This document shows positions 50,860 through 61,952 of a stretch of 64,000 nt of DNA, piece after piece. Under the pieces are notes generated by a model that saw nothing but the letters and a program-made list of their open reading frames with translations, made no database searches and was not told where the DNA came from. A program made the position numbers and the translations under genes. The stretch's first letter is position 1. Each line of letters opens with the position of its first letter. The DNA is taken from NCBI RefSeq assembly GCF_017874035.1, contig NZ_JAGGKV010000001.1:496001-560000 (forward strand), read 5' to 3'. The DNA comes from Paenibacillus aceris. Its GTDB lineage: Bacteria; Bacillota; Bacilli; Paenibacillales; NBRC-103111.

Positions 50860-51735
50860 TTACACATAGGATGCTAATTTAGCGCGCAAACCTTCCGTCA
50901 CTGGCAAAAGAGGAAGCCGAAGCGTACCGGATGCAATAATGCCTTGCTGCTCTAGCAGCCATTTGATGGGAGCCGGGTTCGGCTCTTGGAAAAGAAGACG
51001 AATAAGCGGAAGCAAATCCTCATAAAGCTCTCTGCTTTCCTTGTGCTGCCCGGCTAGAAAATGGCGGTAGAAAGCAACAAAGCGCTCCGTCTCCACATTC
51101 GCAGATGCACTCATGACACCTTTAGCTCCTGATTGAAGCGCATCAAATAGCAGTGAATCTTCACCGCATAATACCGGCTTCGAACCCAATCGGGTAAGCT
51201 CAGTAACCAACTGTGTGTTTGGCGTACTGTCTTTCATTCCAATCACGCCATCAAGTTCAAGGATCCTCCGCACGGTATCAAGCTCCAGCTTCACCCCAGT
51301 GCGATGAGGTACATCATACAAAATCACCGGCATGCCAACACTCGCTACACGGCGAAAATGCTCAATAATCCCTTCCTGACTTGGTTTATTGTAATACGGC
51401 ACCACCACCAAGGCTGCATCAGCGCCCAGTTTTCCCGCTTCCTCTGTTTTACGAACTGTGGACATTGTAACATTCGTACCCGTACCTACTATGAGAGGAA
51501 CACTTACATTCGCTGCATCTCTAGCAGCTTGTGCCGCAGCAAATAAAACGCCGAGCTCTTCGCTCATAATCGCAGGTGATTCCCCCGTCGTTCCGTTCAC
51601 GACCAGCCCATCAACCTCATCCTGAAACAAATTGTAAGCTTGATTATAAAAAGAGGCAGTGTCCACCTCACCGTCCTCATCAAAAGGCGTAATAATGGGT
51701 ACATAAACGCCATGCAAATCTCTTTCTGTTAACAT
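50860..51735 (-). CDS. DapA-like lyase/synthase (DHDPS family)
   Basis: A 291-residue TIM-barrel class I aldolase. NGTTGES is the substrate-binding loop, VILYDVPHRTGVK contains the Tyr and Arg of the family, and GVIGMKDSTPN the Schiff-base lysine. The overall sequence is close to 4-hydroxy-tetrahydrodipicolinate synthase, but the family also includes N-acetylneuraminate lyase and keto-deoxy sugar aldolases. With RidA beside it and a LysR regulator opposite, it may be a catabolic paralogue rather than the lysine/dipicolinate enzyme. ATG 51735 has GGGGAG 9 nt upstream. Confidence 0.85.
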   Translation of the reverse strand: MLTERDLHGVYVPIITPFDEDGEVDTASFYNQAYNLFQDEVDGLVVNGTTGESPAIMSEELGVLFAAAQAARDAANVSVPLIVGTGTNVTMSTVRKTEEAGKLGADAALVVVPYYNKPSQEGIIEHFRRVASVGMPVILYDVPHRTGVKLELDTVRRILELDGVIGMKDSTPNTQLVTELTRLGSKPVLCGEDSLLFDALQSGAKGVMSASANVETERFVAFYRHFLAGQHKESRELYEDLLPLIRLLFQEPNPAPIKWLLEQQGIIASGTLRLPLLPVTEGLRAKLASYV

Positions 51736-51859
51736 CTGTATCATCTCCCCGTTAAAATTATGATGTACATACACTTTAGCATGGAATATCACATCACAGT
51801 TAGCTATAATAAATGATAGTACTCATCAATATTTTTGATAAAAGTGGGGGGGGATGGCC

Positions 51860-52744
51860 ATGGACTTAACGTATTTCCGGACCTTTCGGGAAGTTGCCCG
51901 AAGGAAGAGCTTTACTAAGGCTGCTGAAGAATTAGGATATGCACAGTCCAGCATTACCATGCAAATTCAGAAGCTTGAGCGCGAATACGGCGTGCCTCTT
52001 TTTGAAAGATATGGCCGGCAGCTGCGGTTAACCGCTCCAGGTGAAAGCCTGCTGAAGCTAGCCACACAGATGCTTGATCTCTATGACCAGTCCAAAGAAA
52101 TGATAGCAAGCCAACTTACTGGTACATTAACGATAGGTACGATAAATTCACTTGCTGCCTATTATTTGCCTCCTTTTTTGCAAGCGTTGAAACAGCTTTA
52201 TCCCGGTCTTAATATACAGCTCTTTCCCGACAGTGAAGCCTCCCTTATGAACAAAGTCAGAGAAGGCGACTATGATCTGGGTTTATTGCTGGATCGCTTT
52301 CCGGCTGATCCTCACTTGACCTGCACCAAAATCAAAGAAGAACCTCTAGTACTCGTAGCCCCATTAGCACATCCGCTCACACAACTTAACCATATAAAGT
52401 TAACCGATTTTCAGCAAACAGAGTTTATCGTAACGGAAGAAAGCTGCATCTATCGGGGCATGTTTGAAAAATTGCTCAAAGATCACGCAATCCCGCTTCA
52501 AATCGGCTTCGAACTTGGAAATTTAGAAGCGATTAAACAATGCGTCATGAGCGGGCTCGGTATCGCCCTACTGCCTCGAATCGCTGTTCAGAGCGAGCTC
52601 GAACAACACAAACTAGTCGCTCTTCCGTTCTCACACGTTGACTTGTCGTTAAATATTCAACTGATTCTTCATCCTAAAAAGTGGATTTCCCAGCCTTTAC
52701 AGTCCTTTATTACGCTGTTAACCAAAGAAAGCGAGCACCTTTAA
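51860..52744 (+). CDS. LysR family transcriptional regulator
   Basis: A 294-residue regulator. Residues 1-60 are the winged helix: LTYFRTFREVARRKSFTKAAEELGYAQSSITMQIQKLE. Residues 85-290 are the periplasmic-binding-like sensor domain (GTLTIGTINSLAAYYLPPFL onward). ATG 51860 is preferred because a run of eight G residues ends 6 nt before it; ATG 51854 directly follows that run. It diverges from the DapA-like/RidA operon, the classical arrangement for control of the opposite genes. The 124-bp intergenic region should hold its sites, but I could not fix a T-N11-A box with confidence. Confidence 0.92.
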   Translation: MDLTYFRTFREVARRKSFTKAAEELGYAQSSITMQIQKLEREYGVPLFERYGRQLRLTAPGESLLKLATQMLDLYDQSKEMIASQLTGTLTIGTINSLAAYYLPPFLQALKQLYPGLNIQLFPDSEASLMNKVREGDYDLGLLLDRFPADPHLTCTKIKEEPLVLVAPLAHPLTQLNHIKLTDFQQTEFIVTEESCIYRGMFEKLLKDHAIPLQIGFELGNLEAIKQCVMSGLGIALLPRIAVQSELEQHKLVALPFSHVDLSLNIQLILHPKKWISQPLQSFITLLTKESEHL

Positions 52745-52790
52745 GCACCCTCAGCATAAAAAACCTAGCCTGCGGCTAAGCCCTTGGTGT

Positions 52791-52875
52791 CAAAATAGCG
52801 AAATAGCGGACCCTAGTTCCCTCTCCCTCACGCAAAGGGATTTTTTTGGCATAATAGCGGCTTGTAGTCCCCCTA
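52791..52875. repeat. AATAGCGG-TAGTCCC short repeats
   Basis: AATAGCGGACCCTAGTTCCC (from 52802) and AATAGCGGCTTGTAGTCCCC (from 52852) share ends and spacing, preceded by AAAATAGCG at 52792. Between them TCCCT/AGGGA and seven T residues could terminate lysR transcription. No gene is seen in 52745-53039. Confidence 0.5.
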
Positions 52876-52896
52876 TAAACATAGAACAATAATGTT

Positions 52897-52938
52897 AAAA
52901 AAAGAAGCCCTCCTTTTCGAAAAGGTAGGGCTTCTTTC
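52897..52938. terminator. Bidirectional terminator of lysR and the pyr operon
   Basis: AAGAAGCCCT.CCTTTT pairs with AAAAGG.AGGGCTTCTT around CG, with A and T runs on either side. Confidence 0.85.
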
Positions 52939-53039
52939 ATGTTAATCATATGCCATCCAAATGCGGCGCCGCAGATGCGGTAACCAGCTGCTGAAGTTTC
53001 GCAAAATCCTGTACGAGTGTACTTGCTTTCGAGTCTATC

Positions 53040-53684
53040 CTACACGCCAAACGCAGCAGGATTCTCTCTCCAAGAACGTAGCAATGCCATATCTTCTTCC
53101 TTGATTGCTCCCTTCTCTAGCGCCACTTCAAGCAGCGTAGAGTAGTTCGATAGCGTGTGAAGAGGCATGTCCGCCGCTTGGAACGCATCCGTAGCTTTGT
53201 CCAATTGGTAGGAGAAAATTGCAAGCACGCCCAGCGGAACAGCGCCCGCTTCTTTGACAGCAATGGCAGCTTTCAAAGAGCTTCCTCCTGTAGAGATCAG
53301 ATCCTCGATCACGATGACCTTTTGCCCTGGTTTGACGGAACCTTCGATCAGGTTCTCTTTGCCATGGCCTTTGGCTTTATCCCGAATGTAAATCATCGGA
53401 AGACCCAGCTTCTGAGCCACCCATGCTGCATGAGGGATGCCAGCTGTTGCTGTGCCGGCAACGACTTCAGCGTCCGGGAACTTCTCTTGTATCAAACTGA
53501 CAAAGCCGTCAGCAATCGCTTCACGGATTGCCGGGTGCGACATTGTCAGTCGGTTGTCGCAATAAATCGGGGATTTCAAACCCGATGTCCAAGTAAAAGG
53601 CTGCTGCGGTCTTAGCGCTACCGCACCAATATCTAATAAAGAAGCTGCAACATGCTTCGCAATCGTTTCAAGCTGTTGACTCAT
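53040..53684 (-). CDS. pyrE: Orotate phosphoribosyltransferase
   Basis: A 214-residue enzyme that joins orotate to PRPP to give OMP, step five of UMP synthesis. The PRPP loop is [14 protein letters not shown] (about residues 121-134), and [16 protein letters not shown] is the orotate-binding N-terminal block. The [19 protein letters not shown] flexible loop has the catalytic lysine. It is the last gene of the pyr operon, 32 bp after pyrF, with a strong terminator about 100 bp downstream. GGAACGGTGGAAGTAAC upstream gives a weak but acceptable site. Confidence 0.95.
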   Translation of the reverse strand: MSQQLETIAKHVAASLLDIGAVALRPQQPFTWTSGLKSPIYCDNRLTMSHPAIREAIADGFVSLIQEKFPDAEVVAGTATAGIPHAAWVAQKLGLPMIYIRDKAKGHGKENLIEGSVKPGQKVIVIEDLISTGGSSLKAAIAVKEAGAVPLGVLAIFSYQLDKATDAFQAADMPLHTLSNYSTLLEVALEKGAIKEEDMALLRSWRENPAAFGV

Positions 53685-53716
53685 GTTACTTCCACCGTTC
53701 CTTCCGTTGATAGGTG

Positions 53717-54445
53717 CTACAAGATGGAATCAATGATCGATTCCATCGCAGCCCTTGGATCCGCCGCGCCTGTGATCGGTCTGCCGATCACGACATAGTC
53801 CGTTCCCTGCGCGAACGCAGCTGCCGGCGTCATGATGCGCGACTGGTCGCCCACATCCGATCCTGCGGGGCGGATGCCCGGCGTCACGGTGACGAACCCG
53901 TCACCGCACGACGCCTTAATGGCGGTCACCTCTAAAGGTGACGCGACGACGCCCTGCAGCCCCGCGGCTTGCGCCAAGCGGGCATAGCGAATGACGGCTT
54001 GCTCCACCGTTCCGGCCAAGCCGATCTCTTCATTCAGCACCGCTTGCGAGGTGCTGGTCAGCTGCGTCACGCCGATGACGATCGGACGTGCAGCGCCTAC
54101 GGCTAACCCCTTGTCGACACCTTCCAAGGTGGCTTCCATCATGTGCTTGCCTCCGGCGGCATGGACATTGAACACATCAACCCCAAGGCGCGTTACGCTT
54201 TCTGCGCCGCCTTTGACTGTGTTCGGAATGTCATGCATCTTCACGTCAAGGAACACCTTATACCCGCGATCCTTCAGACTCGCGACGAACCCGGGACCTG
54301 CAGCATAGAACAGCTGCATGCCCACCTTCACGTAGCAAGGAATTCCTTCGAGTTGCTTGAGCAGCCCTTCGGCACTTGCGGCATTCGCATAATCCAAGGC
54401 GACCATAATGCGTCCGGCAACATCCGTACGAGTTAATACTGACAA
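53717..54445 (-). CDS. pyrF: Orotidine 5'-phosphate decarboxylase
   Basis: A 242-residue TIM barrel that decarboxylates OMP to UMP. The catalytic array is in [28 protein letters not shown] starts the domain and [14 protein letters not shown] with [10 protein letters not shown] binds the phosphate. TTG 54445 is preferred: GAGGTGA stands 6 nt before it and the length suits the family. An ATG at 54469 would overlap the carB stop and lacks a site. Much of this gene is richer in G and C than its neighbours. It follows carB directly, without the pyrK-pyrD pair found in Bacillus. Confidence 0.93.
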   Translation of the reverse strand: MSVLTRTDVAGRIMVALDYANAASAEGLLKQLEGIPCYVKVGMQLFYAAGPGFVASLKDRGYKVFLDVKMHDIPNTVKGGAESVTRLGVDVFNVHAAGGKHMMEATLEGVDKGLAVGAARPIVIGVTQLTSTSQAVLNEEIGLAGTVEQAVIRYARLAQAAGLQGVVASPLEVTAIKASCGDGFVTVTPGIRPAGSDVGDQSRIMTPAAAFAQGTDYVVIGRPITGAADPRAAMESIIDSIL

Positions 54446-54461
54446 GTCCGTCACCTCTTCC

Positions 54462-57400
54462 TTAGACATGAACTGGCATTGCGCGTGAGGAGAAGTTGAT
54501 TGCTTCAAGCATATTCACAAGCGCTCTTACTGTATCAAGCGATGTCATACAAACCACACCGTTCTCAACCGCTTCACGGCGAATGCGGAATCCGTCGCGT
54601 TCAGGCGTTTTACCTTTGGTCAGCGTGTTCACAACGAACTGCGCATCCCCGCTGCGGATCAGATCCAAGATGTTAGGTGAGCCTTCGCTCAACTTGTGTA
54701 CCGTTGTTACCGGAAGACCAGCTTCTTGAATAGCTGTAGCCGTACCGCCTGTAGCAATGATTTTGTAGCCTAAACGGTAGAAGCCTTTCAAGATTTCAAT
54801 GGCTTCTTCTTTGTCTTTGTCAGCGACTGTTACGACTACTGAACCGGCAGATGGGATTTTCATGCCCGCACCGATTAAGCCTTTGTAGAGCGCTTTGGCA
54901 AAGTTCGTATCGCGGCCCATCACTTCGCCTGTCGATTTCATCTCAGGTCCGAGTGTTGTGTCTACACGGCGAAGCTTCGCGAAGGAGAATACAGGCACTT
55001 TTACGGAGACATAGCTATCTTCCGGCCATAGACCGCTTTGGTAACCCATGTCTGTCAGTTTTTGCCCCATAATGACGCGAGTTGCTACGTTAGCCATAGG
55101 GATGTTCGTTACTTTGCTTAAGAATGGCACCGTTCTGGAAGAACGCGGGTTTACCTCGATGACATACACTTGTTCGTTGTGGATAACGAACTGGATGTTA
55201 ACCAAGCCGACTACGTTCAGTTCTAGACCGATTTTTGTCGTAATCTCGATAATTTGCGCTTTAATCGCATCTGAGATCGATTGCGGCGGGTAGACGGCGA
55301 TGGAGTCACCGGAGTGAACCCCTGCACGCTCAACGTGCTCCATAATCCCAGGGATCAAGACGGTTTCTCTATCACAAATCGCGTCAACCTCTACCTCTTT
55401 ACCAAGCATGTAACGGTCGATAAGAACCGGATGCTCAGGGTTGATTTTCACGGCATATTCCATGTAGCTTAGCAATTCTTCATCGGAGTAGACGATTTCC
55501 ATCGCACGTCCGCCTAGGACGTAGGAAGGTCGAACGATTACCGGATAGCCGAACTTCGCTGCTGTCCCAACCGCTTCATTAACCGAAGTTACTGTACCGC
55601 CCGGAGGCTGTGCAATCGAGAGCTTGCTAAGCAAAGCTTCGAATTTCTTACGATCTTCAGCTGTATCGATGCTTTCCAGATCGGAGCCAAGAATGCGAAC
55701 TCCTGCTTTGTGTAAAGGAGCTGCCAAGTTGATTGCTGTTTGACCGCCGAACTGAACGATAACCCCGATCGGCTTCTCACGTTCGATCACGTTCATAACA
55801 TCTTCGAAGAACAATGGCTCGAAGTACAAGCGATCGGATGTATTGAAGTCCGTTGATACTGTCTCTGGGTTGTTGTTAATAATAACAGCCTCGTATCCAG
55901 CAGCTTGAATCGCCCATACCGCGTGAACGGTTGAGTAGTCAAACTCGATCCCTTGACCGATACGGATTGGACCGGAACCCAGTACAACAACTTTCTCTTT
56001 CGTTGTTTCCGTTACTTCATCTTCTTGCTCATAAGTTGAATAGTAGTAAGGCGTCGAAGCTTCGAACTCTGCTGCGCAAGTATCAACCATTTTGTAGACC
56101 GGTTTGATGTTTTGCTTCAAGCGGTAAGTTCTTACATCAGCTTCGTTGATGAATGTTGTGCAGCCTGCCAGCGTACGAATTTCAGCAACTGCGCGATCTG
56201 TAAAGCCTTTGCGCTTAATTTCAAAGAGCAGTTCAGCTGTTAATTCACTTGCTGCGATTTCTTTCTCGAACTTGATGAGTCCGTCCAACTTGTTCAAGAA
56301 CCACCAGTCAATTTTCGTCAAATTTTGCAATTGCTCTACTGTATAGCCTCTGCGGTAAGCTTCCGCTAGTAAGAACAAGCGCTCATCGTCAGGTTTTTGC
56401 AGGCGGAGTTCCAATGTTTCTTTATCTAAAAGGTCCGTCTCTTTCAAGAACAAACGGTGTACGCCAATTTCCAGCGAGCGAACAGCTTTATGAATGGACT
56501 CTTCGAACGTACGGCCGATAGCCATAACCTCGCCAGTCGCTTTCATTTGTGTCCCCAATTTGCGGTTTGCGGCAGTGAATTTATCGAACGGCCAGCGTGG
56601 AATCTTGGATACGATGTAATCAAGCGCAGGCTCAAAGCATGCATAAGTTTGACCGGTAACCGGGTTAACAAGCTCATCAAGCGTGTAGCCAATTGCAATT
56701 TTGGCAGCCATTTTAGCGATCGGATAACCCGTTGCTTTGGAAGCAAGCGCCGAAGAGCGGCTTACACGCGGGTTAACTTCGATGACATAGTACTGGAAGC
56801 TGTGCGGATCCAGTGCGTATTGTACGTTACAACCGCCTTCGATGTTCAAAGCGCGAATGATTTTCAAGGATGCGGAACGCAGCATTTGGTACTCACGGTC
56901 CGACAATGTTTGGCTCGGTGCTACTACGATACTATCGCCTGTATGTACGCCAACCGGATCAAAGTTCTCCATGTTACATACAACGATACAGTTGTCGTTA
57001 GCGTCACGCATAACCTCGTACTCGACTTCTTTCATGCCCGCGATGCTGCGCTCGACGAGACATTGGCCGATTGGGCTGTAACGAATTCCGGAAGCAACAA
57101 TCTCCGTCAGTTCTTCCATCGTGTTACAAATACCGCCACCCGTACCACCTAATGTGTATGCTGGGCGAACGATGATCGGAAACCCGATTTCATTAGCAAA
57201 ATCTACTGCTTGAGCTACCGTTGTTACGATCACGCTATCCGGTACCGGTTGCTCTAGTTCTCTCATCAAGTCTCTGAAAAGATCACGGTCTTCCGCTTTC
57301 TCAATCGCGGTGAGCTGCGTTCCCAACAGCTTCACGTTCTCGCTCTCAAGCACGCCTGCGCGAGCTAGTTCAACAGCCATGTTAAGACCCGTTTGACCGC

Positions 57401-57671
57401 CAAGTGTAGGAAGCAAACCGTCCGGGCGCTCTTGACGAATGATTTGAGTAACGAATTCAAGGGTGATCGGTTCGATATATACTTTATCCGCCATGTTCGT
57501 ATCCGTCATGATCGTAGCCGGGTTGGAGTTGATCAGGATAACTTCCATGCCTTCTTCTTTCAAAGCTTGGCAAGCTTGCGTTCCCGCGTAGTCGAATTCC
57601 GCAGCCTGACCGATAACGATCGGGCCTGATCCGATAACGAGGATCTTTTTGAGTGTATTATTTTTTGGCAT
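54462..57671 (-). CDS. carB: Carbamoyl-phosphate synthase, large subunit
   Basis: A 1069-residue enzyme of the usual length. Two ATP-grasp halves start at [22 protein letters not shown] and at [21 protein letters not shown] (about residue 553). The C-terminal 140 residues form the allosteric MGS-like domain ([20 protein letters not shown]). With CarA it makes carbamoyl phosphate from bicarbonate, glutamine and ATP. GGGAGG lies 8 nt before the ATG and is the end of a dispersed hairpin element that also covers the carA stop. Pyrimidine control by PyrR is expected from its place in the operon. Confidence 0.96.
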   Translation of the reverse strand: MPKNNTLKKILVIGSGPIVIGQAAEFDYAGTQACQALKEEGMEVILINSNPATIMTDTNMADKVYIEPITLEFVTQIIRQERPDGLLPTLGGQTGLNMAVELARAGVLESENVKLLGTQLTAIEKAEDRDLFRDLMRELEQPVPDSVIVTTVAQAVDFANEIGFPIIVRPAYTLGGTGGGICNTMEELTEIVASGIRYSPIGQCLVERSIAGMKEVEYEVMRDANDNCIVVCNMENFDPVGVHTGDSIVVAPSQTLSDREYQMLRSASLKIIRALNIEGGCNVQYALDPHSFQYYVIEVNPRVSRSSALASKATGYPIAKMAAKIAIGYTLDELVNPVTGQTYACFEPALDYIVSKIPRWPFDKFTAANRKLGTQMKATGEVMAIGRTFEESIHKAVRSLEIGVHRLFLKETDLLDKETLELRLQKPDDERLFLLAEAYRRGYTVEQLQNLTKIDWWFLNKLDGLIKFEKEIAASELTAELLFEIKRKGFTDRAVAEIRTLAGCTTFINEADVRTYRLKQNIKPVYKMVDTCAAEFEASTPYYYSTYEQEDEVTETTKEKVVVLGSGPIRIGQGIEFDYSTVHAVWAIQAAGYEAVIINNNPETVSTDFNTSDRLYFEPLFFEDVMNVIEREKPIGVIVQFGGQTAINLAAPLHKAGVRILGSDLESIDTAEDRKKFEALLSKLSIAQPPGGTVTSVNEAVGTAAKFGYPVIVRPSYVLGGRAMEIVYSDEELLSYMEYAVKINPEHPVLIDRYMLGKEVEVDAICDRETVLIPGIMEHVERAGVHSGDSIAVYPPQSISDAIKAQIIEITTKIGLELNVVGLVNIQFVIHNEQVYVIEVNPRSSRTVPFLSKVTNIPMANVATRVIMGQKLTDMGYQSGLWPEDSYVSVKVPVFSFAKLRRVDTTLGPEMKSTGEVMGRDTNFAKALYKGLIGAGMKIPSAGSVVVTVADKDKEEAIEILKGFYRLGYKIIATGGTATAIQEAGLPVTTVHKLSEGSPNILDLIRSGDAQFVVNTLTKGKTPERDGFRIRREAVENGVVCMTSLDTVRALVNMLEAINFSSRAMPVHV

Positions 57672-57680
57672 ATTGCAGTT

Positions 57681-57722
57681 CCTCCCTAGAGTTTTGCTTC
57701 AGCAAAACTTGCTTCGTAAGCT
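57681..57722 (-). repeat. Dispersed hairpin-Shine-Dalgarno element at the carA-carB junction
   Basis: Read on the minus strand: AAGCTTACGAAGC, then AGTTTTGCT-ga-AGCAAAACT, then CTAGGGAGG. The first part encodes the last residues of CarA and its stop codon; the end is the ribosome binding site of carB. Confidence 0.75.
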
Positions 57723-58870
57723 TTACTTACAGATGTCGATGCCGTGGACGCTTTCCACTGAGCAAGCATTTGCGCTTGGCGCGGCTGCTGCGGGTTATCG
57801 CGTTTGTGCTGACGAATCAGCGAGATGAAATCATCGAACAGATAGCTGGAGTCAAATGGTCCAGGTGCTGCTTCCGGGTGATATTGAACCGAGAAAGCAG
57901 GGAATTTTTTATGTTTCAAGCCTTCGATTGTACGGTCGTTATTGTTAATGTGCGTCACTTCAAGATCAGTTCCTGCGATGGACTCATCTTTAACCGTGTA
58001 GCCATGGTTTTGCGATGTAATGTAGCAGCGACCGGAAGCCAAATCTTTCACTGGGTGGTTACCGCCGCGGTGTCCGAACTTCAGTTTGTCAGTGTCAGCG
58101 CCGCATGCAAGTGCGAACAATTGGTGACCCAAGCAAATTCCGAAGAGCGGGATATCGCCAAGCAGGCCTTTGATCATTTCGACAGCGTGAGGAACGTCTT
58201 TCGGATCCCCAGGGCCGTTGGACAGCAGGACGCCGTCCGGTGCAAGTCGGCGAATTTGCTCCGCAGTTGCATCTTGAGGCACAACGACAACGTCGCAGTC
58301 GCGTTTGCTCAGATCGCGGATAATTCCACTTTTTGCTCCAAAGTCAACCAGCACGATACGCTCTTTGTGGCCTGGCGCACCGAAAACACTTTTGGTGGAG
58401 ACACGAGCAACTTGATCCGTCATGAGGGAAGTACCTTTCAGGATTTCAGTCAACTCCGCAACCGATTTATTAGAGGTTGTCAGTAAGCTTTTCATTACGC
58501 CGTGATGGCGGATTTTACGCGTCAACATGCGCGTATCGATTCCGCTGATACCAACGATGCCATACTCCTTGAGCAGGCTGCCAAGCGTATATTGCGCTCT
58601 CCAGTTGCTTGGGATTTCTTCATGCTCGCGAACGACAAAGCCATGAATGAATGGGCGTACGGATTCAAAATCATCACGAATCACACCGTAGTTCCCCACC
58701 AATGGATAAGTCATCGTTACGATTTGACCACAGTAGGAAGGGTCCGAAAGAACCTCTTGATACCCTGTAATCCCCGTGTTGAATACGACTTCGCCGACGG
58801 ACTCCCCTTCACTACCGAACGATTTTCCTGTAAAAAGCGTGCCGTCTTCCAGCAACAATCTTGCCTGCAT
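57686..58870 (-). CDS. carA: Carbamoyl-phosphate synthase, small subunit
   Basis: A 394-residue glutaminase subunit. Residues 1-150 are the CarA-specific domain ([18 protein letters not shown]). The class I amidotransferase follows with the nucleophile in [16 protein letters not shown] and His/Glu in [10 protein letters not shown]. The last 13 residues, [13 protein letters not shown], are encoded by a dispersed hairpin element and have no reason to be conserved; the protein is longer than the roughly 360-380 residues usual in the family. GAAGGAG lies before the ATG. Between pyrC and carB in the pyr operon. Confidence 0.95.
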   Translation of the reverse strand: MQARLLLEDGTLFTGKSFGSEGESVGEVVFNTGITGYQEVLSDPSYCGQIVTMTYPLVGNYGVIRDDFESVRPFIHGFVVREHEEIPSNWRAQYTLGSLLKEYGIVGISGIDTRMLTRKIRHHGVMKSLLTTSNKSVAELTEILKGTSLMTDQVARVSTKSVFGAPGHKERIVLVDFGAKSGIIRDLSKRDCDVVVVPQDATAEQIRRLAPDGVLLSNGPGDPKDVPHAVEMIKGLLGDIPLFGICLGHQLFALACGADTDKLKFGHRGGNHPVKDLASGRCYITSQNHGYTVKDESIAGTDLEVTHINNNDRTIEGLKHKKFPAFSVQYHPEAAPGPFDSSYLFDDFISLIRQHKRDNPQQPRQAQMLAQWKASTASTSVSKAYEASFAEAKL

Positions 58871-59037
58871 GTATGTTCAGCTCCTTCACTATTGTCAACG
58901 ATTCTTATGAACCGCGGATGTCCTGCTTGCATCTTACGAAATCTTACGATTGCTCCGTATAGACTTGCATAAAAAATTATCAGTTTGTATAAATATACAC
59001 GAAATCACTGTCGCCGTATAGATCATTCTTGTCGTTT

Positions 59038-60321
59038 TTATGAATAAACGATTTTACCTGATGCGATCGTAACGATCGGCCAGCCCTTCAGCTTCCATCC
59101 GATAAACGGCGTGTTTTTGCTGCGTGAAACGATCTCTTCTTTTAGAACCTCGCGTTCAGTTTCTAAATCAACGATTGTAATGTCCGCTATGCTTCCTACA
59201 TTCAAAGTTCCGTATGGAAGTCCGAATACTTCAGCAGGCTTTTTCGTCATTCGATCTACCAAGAAGCCTAAAGTCCACTTGCCTGTCAGAACAAATTTCG
59301 TATACAGCAGGTTGAAAGCTGTCTCGAATCCAAGGATACCGAATGGCGCAAGCATCATGCCCTTCTCTTTCTCCTCTTCCGAATGCGGTGCATGATCCGT
59401 TACGATAATGTCGATCGTGCCGTCTTCAAGACCTTCAATGACAGCTTGCACATCGCGCGGTGTGCGCAGCGGCGGGTTCATCTTCCAGTTGGCGTCTAGC
59501 CCCGGGATGTCTTCATCCGATAGCACAAGGTGATGCGGGCATACTTCTGCCGTCACTTTAATTCCGAACTGCTTCGCGTGACGGATCAGACGAACCGATT
59601 GCTCAGTGGACACATGGCACACGTGGTAGTGAACACCAGTCGCTTCCGCTAGCAGCACATCGCGGCCTACATGAATCGCCTCGGATTCGTTCGGGATGCC
59701 TTTCAGACCGTGCTTCTTCGCGAAGGAGCCTTCACTAACTGGCGCTCCGACAACGAGCGTATCATCCTCGCAGTGAGCGATGATCGGCATACCGATAGAT
59801 GCGGCCAGCGTCATGGCGTCCTTCATCATTTGCGCGCTTTGCACGCCTACGCCGTCATCCGTGTAGCCAATGACACCCGCTTCTTTCAGTGCAGCAAAGT
59901 CGGTCAACTCACGGCCAAGTTCGTTTTTCGTGATCGTCCCGTATGGAAGGACACGAACGACACCTTCGGTTGCCGCTTTATCCAATATGTAGTTCACTGT
60001 TTCTACTGTATCGATGACTGGTCTTGTATTCGGCATACAAGCAATCGTTGTAAAGCCGCCTCTTGCCGCGGAACGCGTTCCAGTCGCAATATTTTCTTTA
60101 TGTTCAAAGCCTGGCTCTCTTAAGTGTACATGCATGTCGATGAAACCAGGCGCTACCAGTTTGCCTGCGGCATCGATCACTTCATGACCTTCCGTTTGCG
60201 GAGCTGAACCGTCAGCTGCGTCCAAAACCTGAGCAATCTTATCATTTTCAATAAAAATGTGTTTTTTCGCTTGTACATTATTTGCGTCAACTGTAAGTCC
60301 GTTTAGAATCCAAATGCCCAT
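59038..60321 (-). CDS. pyrC: Dihydroorotase
   Basis: A 427-residue zinc amidohydrolase. DMHVHLREPGFEHKENI has the first metal ligands, ARGGFTTIACMPNTRP the substrate arginine region, and IIVTDHAPHS the catalytic aspartate. It closes carbamoyl aspartate to dihydroorotate, step three of the pathway. The length and sequence are of the class I (Bacillus-type) enzyme. CAGGAGG lies 11 nt before the ATG. It follows pyrB by 20 bp. There is a 167-bp gap before carA, without an attenuator that I can recognise. Confidence 0.95.
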   Translation of the reverse strand: MGIWILNGLTVDANNVQAKKHIFIENDKIAQVLDAADGSAPQTEGHEVIDAAGKLVAPGFIDMHVHLREPGFEHKENIATGTRSAARGGFTTIACMPNTRPVIDTVETVNYILDKAATEGVVRVLPYGTITKNELGRELTDFAALKEAGVIGYTDDGVGVQSAQMMKDAMTLAASIGMPIIAHCEDDTLVVGAPVSEGSFAKKHGLKGIPNESEAIHVGRDVLLAEATGVHYHVCHVSTEQSVRLIRHAKQFGIKVTAEVCPHHLVLSDEDIPGLDANWKMNPPLRTPRDVQAVIEGLEDGTIDIIVTDHAPHSEEEKEKGMMLAPFGILGFETAFNLLYTKFVLTGKWTLGFLVDRMTKKPAEVFGLPYGTLNVGSIADITIVDLETEREVLKEEIVSRSKNTPFIGWKLKGWPIVTIASGKIVYS

Positions 60322-60341
60322 TGTAGTGAAGTCCTCCTGTT

Positions 60342-61238
60342 TTATGATAAAGCTCGTTCGATAACGGCCATGCGAATCGGTACGCCGTGAGCAATTTGCG
60401 TGAAAATTTTTGATTTTTCATGTTCAACCAGTTCATCGTCCAGCTCTACGTTGCGGTTAACCGGAGCAGGATGCATGATGATGGCATGAGGCGCCATGCG
60501 GCTTGCGCGCTCTAATGTTAGTCCGTACTGTTCGCGGTATTCCTCAGCCGAGCGAAGAAGACCTGTGTCGTGGCGTTCGAGCTGCACTCGCAGCATCATC
60601 ACGACGTCTGCTTTCAGCGCTTCGTCGAAGGACACATATGGCGCGAACTCAGCAAGCTCCGGAGCCTGCATGCTGGCTGGCGCGCAGAATTGCACTTTGG
60701 CGCCCAGTTCGAGCAGTCCCCACAAATTGGAGCGTGCCACACGGCTGTGCAGGATGTCTCCGACAATGGAAACAGTCAGTCCTTTGATGGCGCCGAACTG
60801 CTTGCGCATCGTGTAGAAGTCGAGCAGCGCTTGTGTTGGATGCTCATTGTTGCCGTCACCCGCGTTGATAAGCGGAATCTTGATTTTCTCGGCGAGCTCT
60901 TGGAGCACGCCATTCGGCTTCAAGCGGATGACGCCTGCGTCGATGCCCATGGACTCTAGCGTGCGAACCGTGTCGTAGATGGACTCGCCTTTTTGGACAC
61001 TTGACTCCGCTGCAGAGAAATTTAGCACGTCTGCGCCGAGACGCTTTTGCGCCAGCTCGAAGGAAAATCGAGTTCTTGTACTATTTTCAAAAAATAAGTT
61101 GGATACGAATTTGCCTTGAAATTGATTCGTCACTTTCGTAGGATACTGCTCCCAATGGGCCGCGCGATCAAGGATGCTCGTAATCTCCCCTGCGCTAACC
61201 CCTTTCAATCCCAGAAAATGTTTTGTTTGTGTACTCAC
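60342..61238 (-). CDS. pyrB: Aspartate carbamoyltransferase, catalytic subunit
   Basis: A 298-residue transferase that joins carbamoyl phosphate to aspartate. FFENSTRTRFSFE is the carbamoyl phosphate loop, NAGDGNNEHPTQALLDF the second hallmark, and IIMHPAPVNRNVELDDEL the C-terminal aspartate-binding part. No pyrI follows, as in other Bacillota. GTG 61238 is chosen because AGGAG lies 8 nt upstream; the GTG at 61247 would start inside pyrR. The gene begins 5 bp after the pyrR stop, leaving no room for an intergenic attenuator. Confidence 0.95.
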   Translation of the reverse strand: MSTQTKHFLGLKGVSAGEITSILDRAAHWEQYPTKVTNQFQGKFVSNLFFENSTRTRFSFELAQKRLGADVLNFSAAESSVQKGESIYDTVRTLESMGIDAGVIRLKPNGVLQELAEKIKIPLINAGDGNNEHPTQALLDFYTMRKQFGAIKGLTVSIVGDILHSRVARSNLWGLLELGAKVQFCAPASMQAPELAEFAPYVSFDEALKADVVMMLRVQLERHDTGLLRSAEEYREQYGLTLERASRMAPHAIIMHPAPVNRNVELDDELVEHEKSKIFTQIAHGVPIRMAVIERALS

Positions 61239-61243
61239 TATGC

Positions 61244-61902
<659 letters not shown>

Positions 61903-61919
61903 CCGCGTTGAGATACACC

Positions 61920-61952
61920 AAAAAACTCCTTGCCCATGATTGGCAAGGAGTT
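61920..61952 (-). terminator. Attenuator (regulated terminator) of the pyr operon
   Basis: On the minus strand AACTCCTTGCC pairs perfectly with GGCAAGGAGTT around a seven-base loop, followed by a T run. Upstream GGCAAGG can pair with the CCTTGCC arm to form the antiterminator. Confidence 0.9.

Noticed and set aside
52945..53045. Stop-free, protein-like stretch just after pyrE on the minus strand (VQDFAKLQQLVTAS...)
   Set aside because: It has no credible start codon and is only about 30 codons; it could be a remnant, but the evidence is too thin to list as a gene.
56457..57152. Open frame of 231 codons opposite carB
   Set aside because: Shadow of the highly conserved carB coding sequence; no ribosome binding site.
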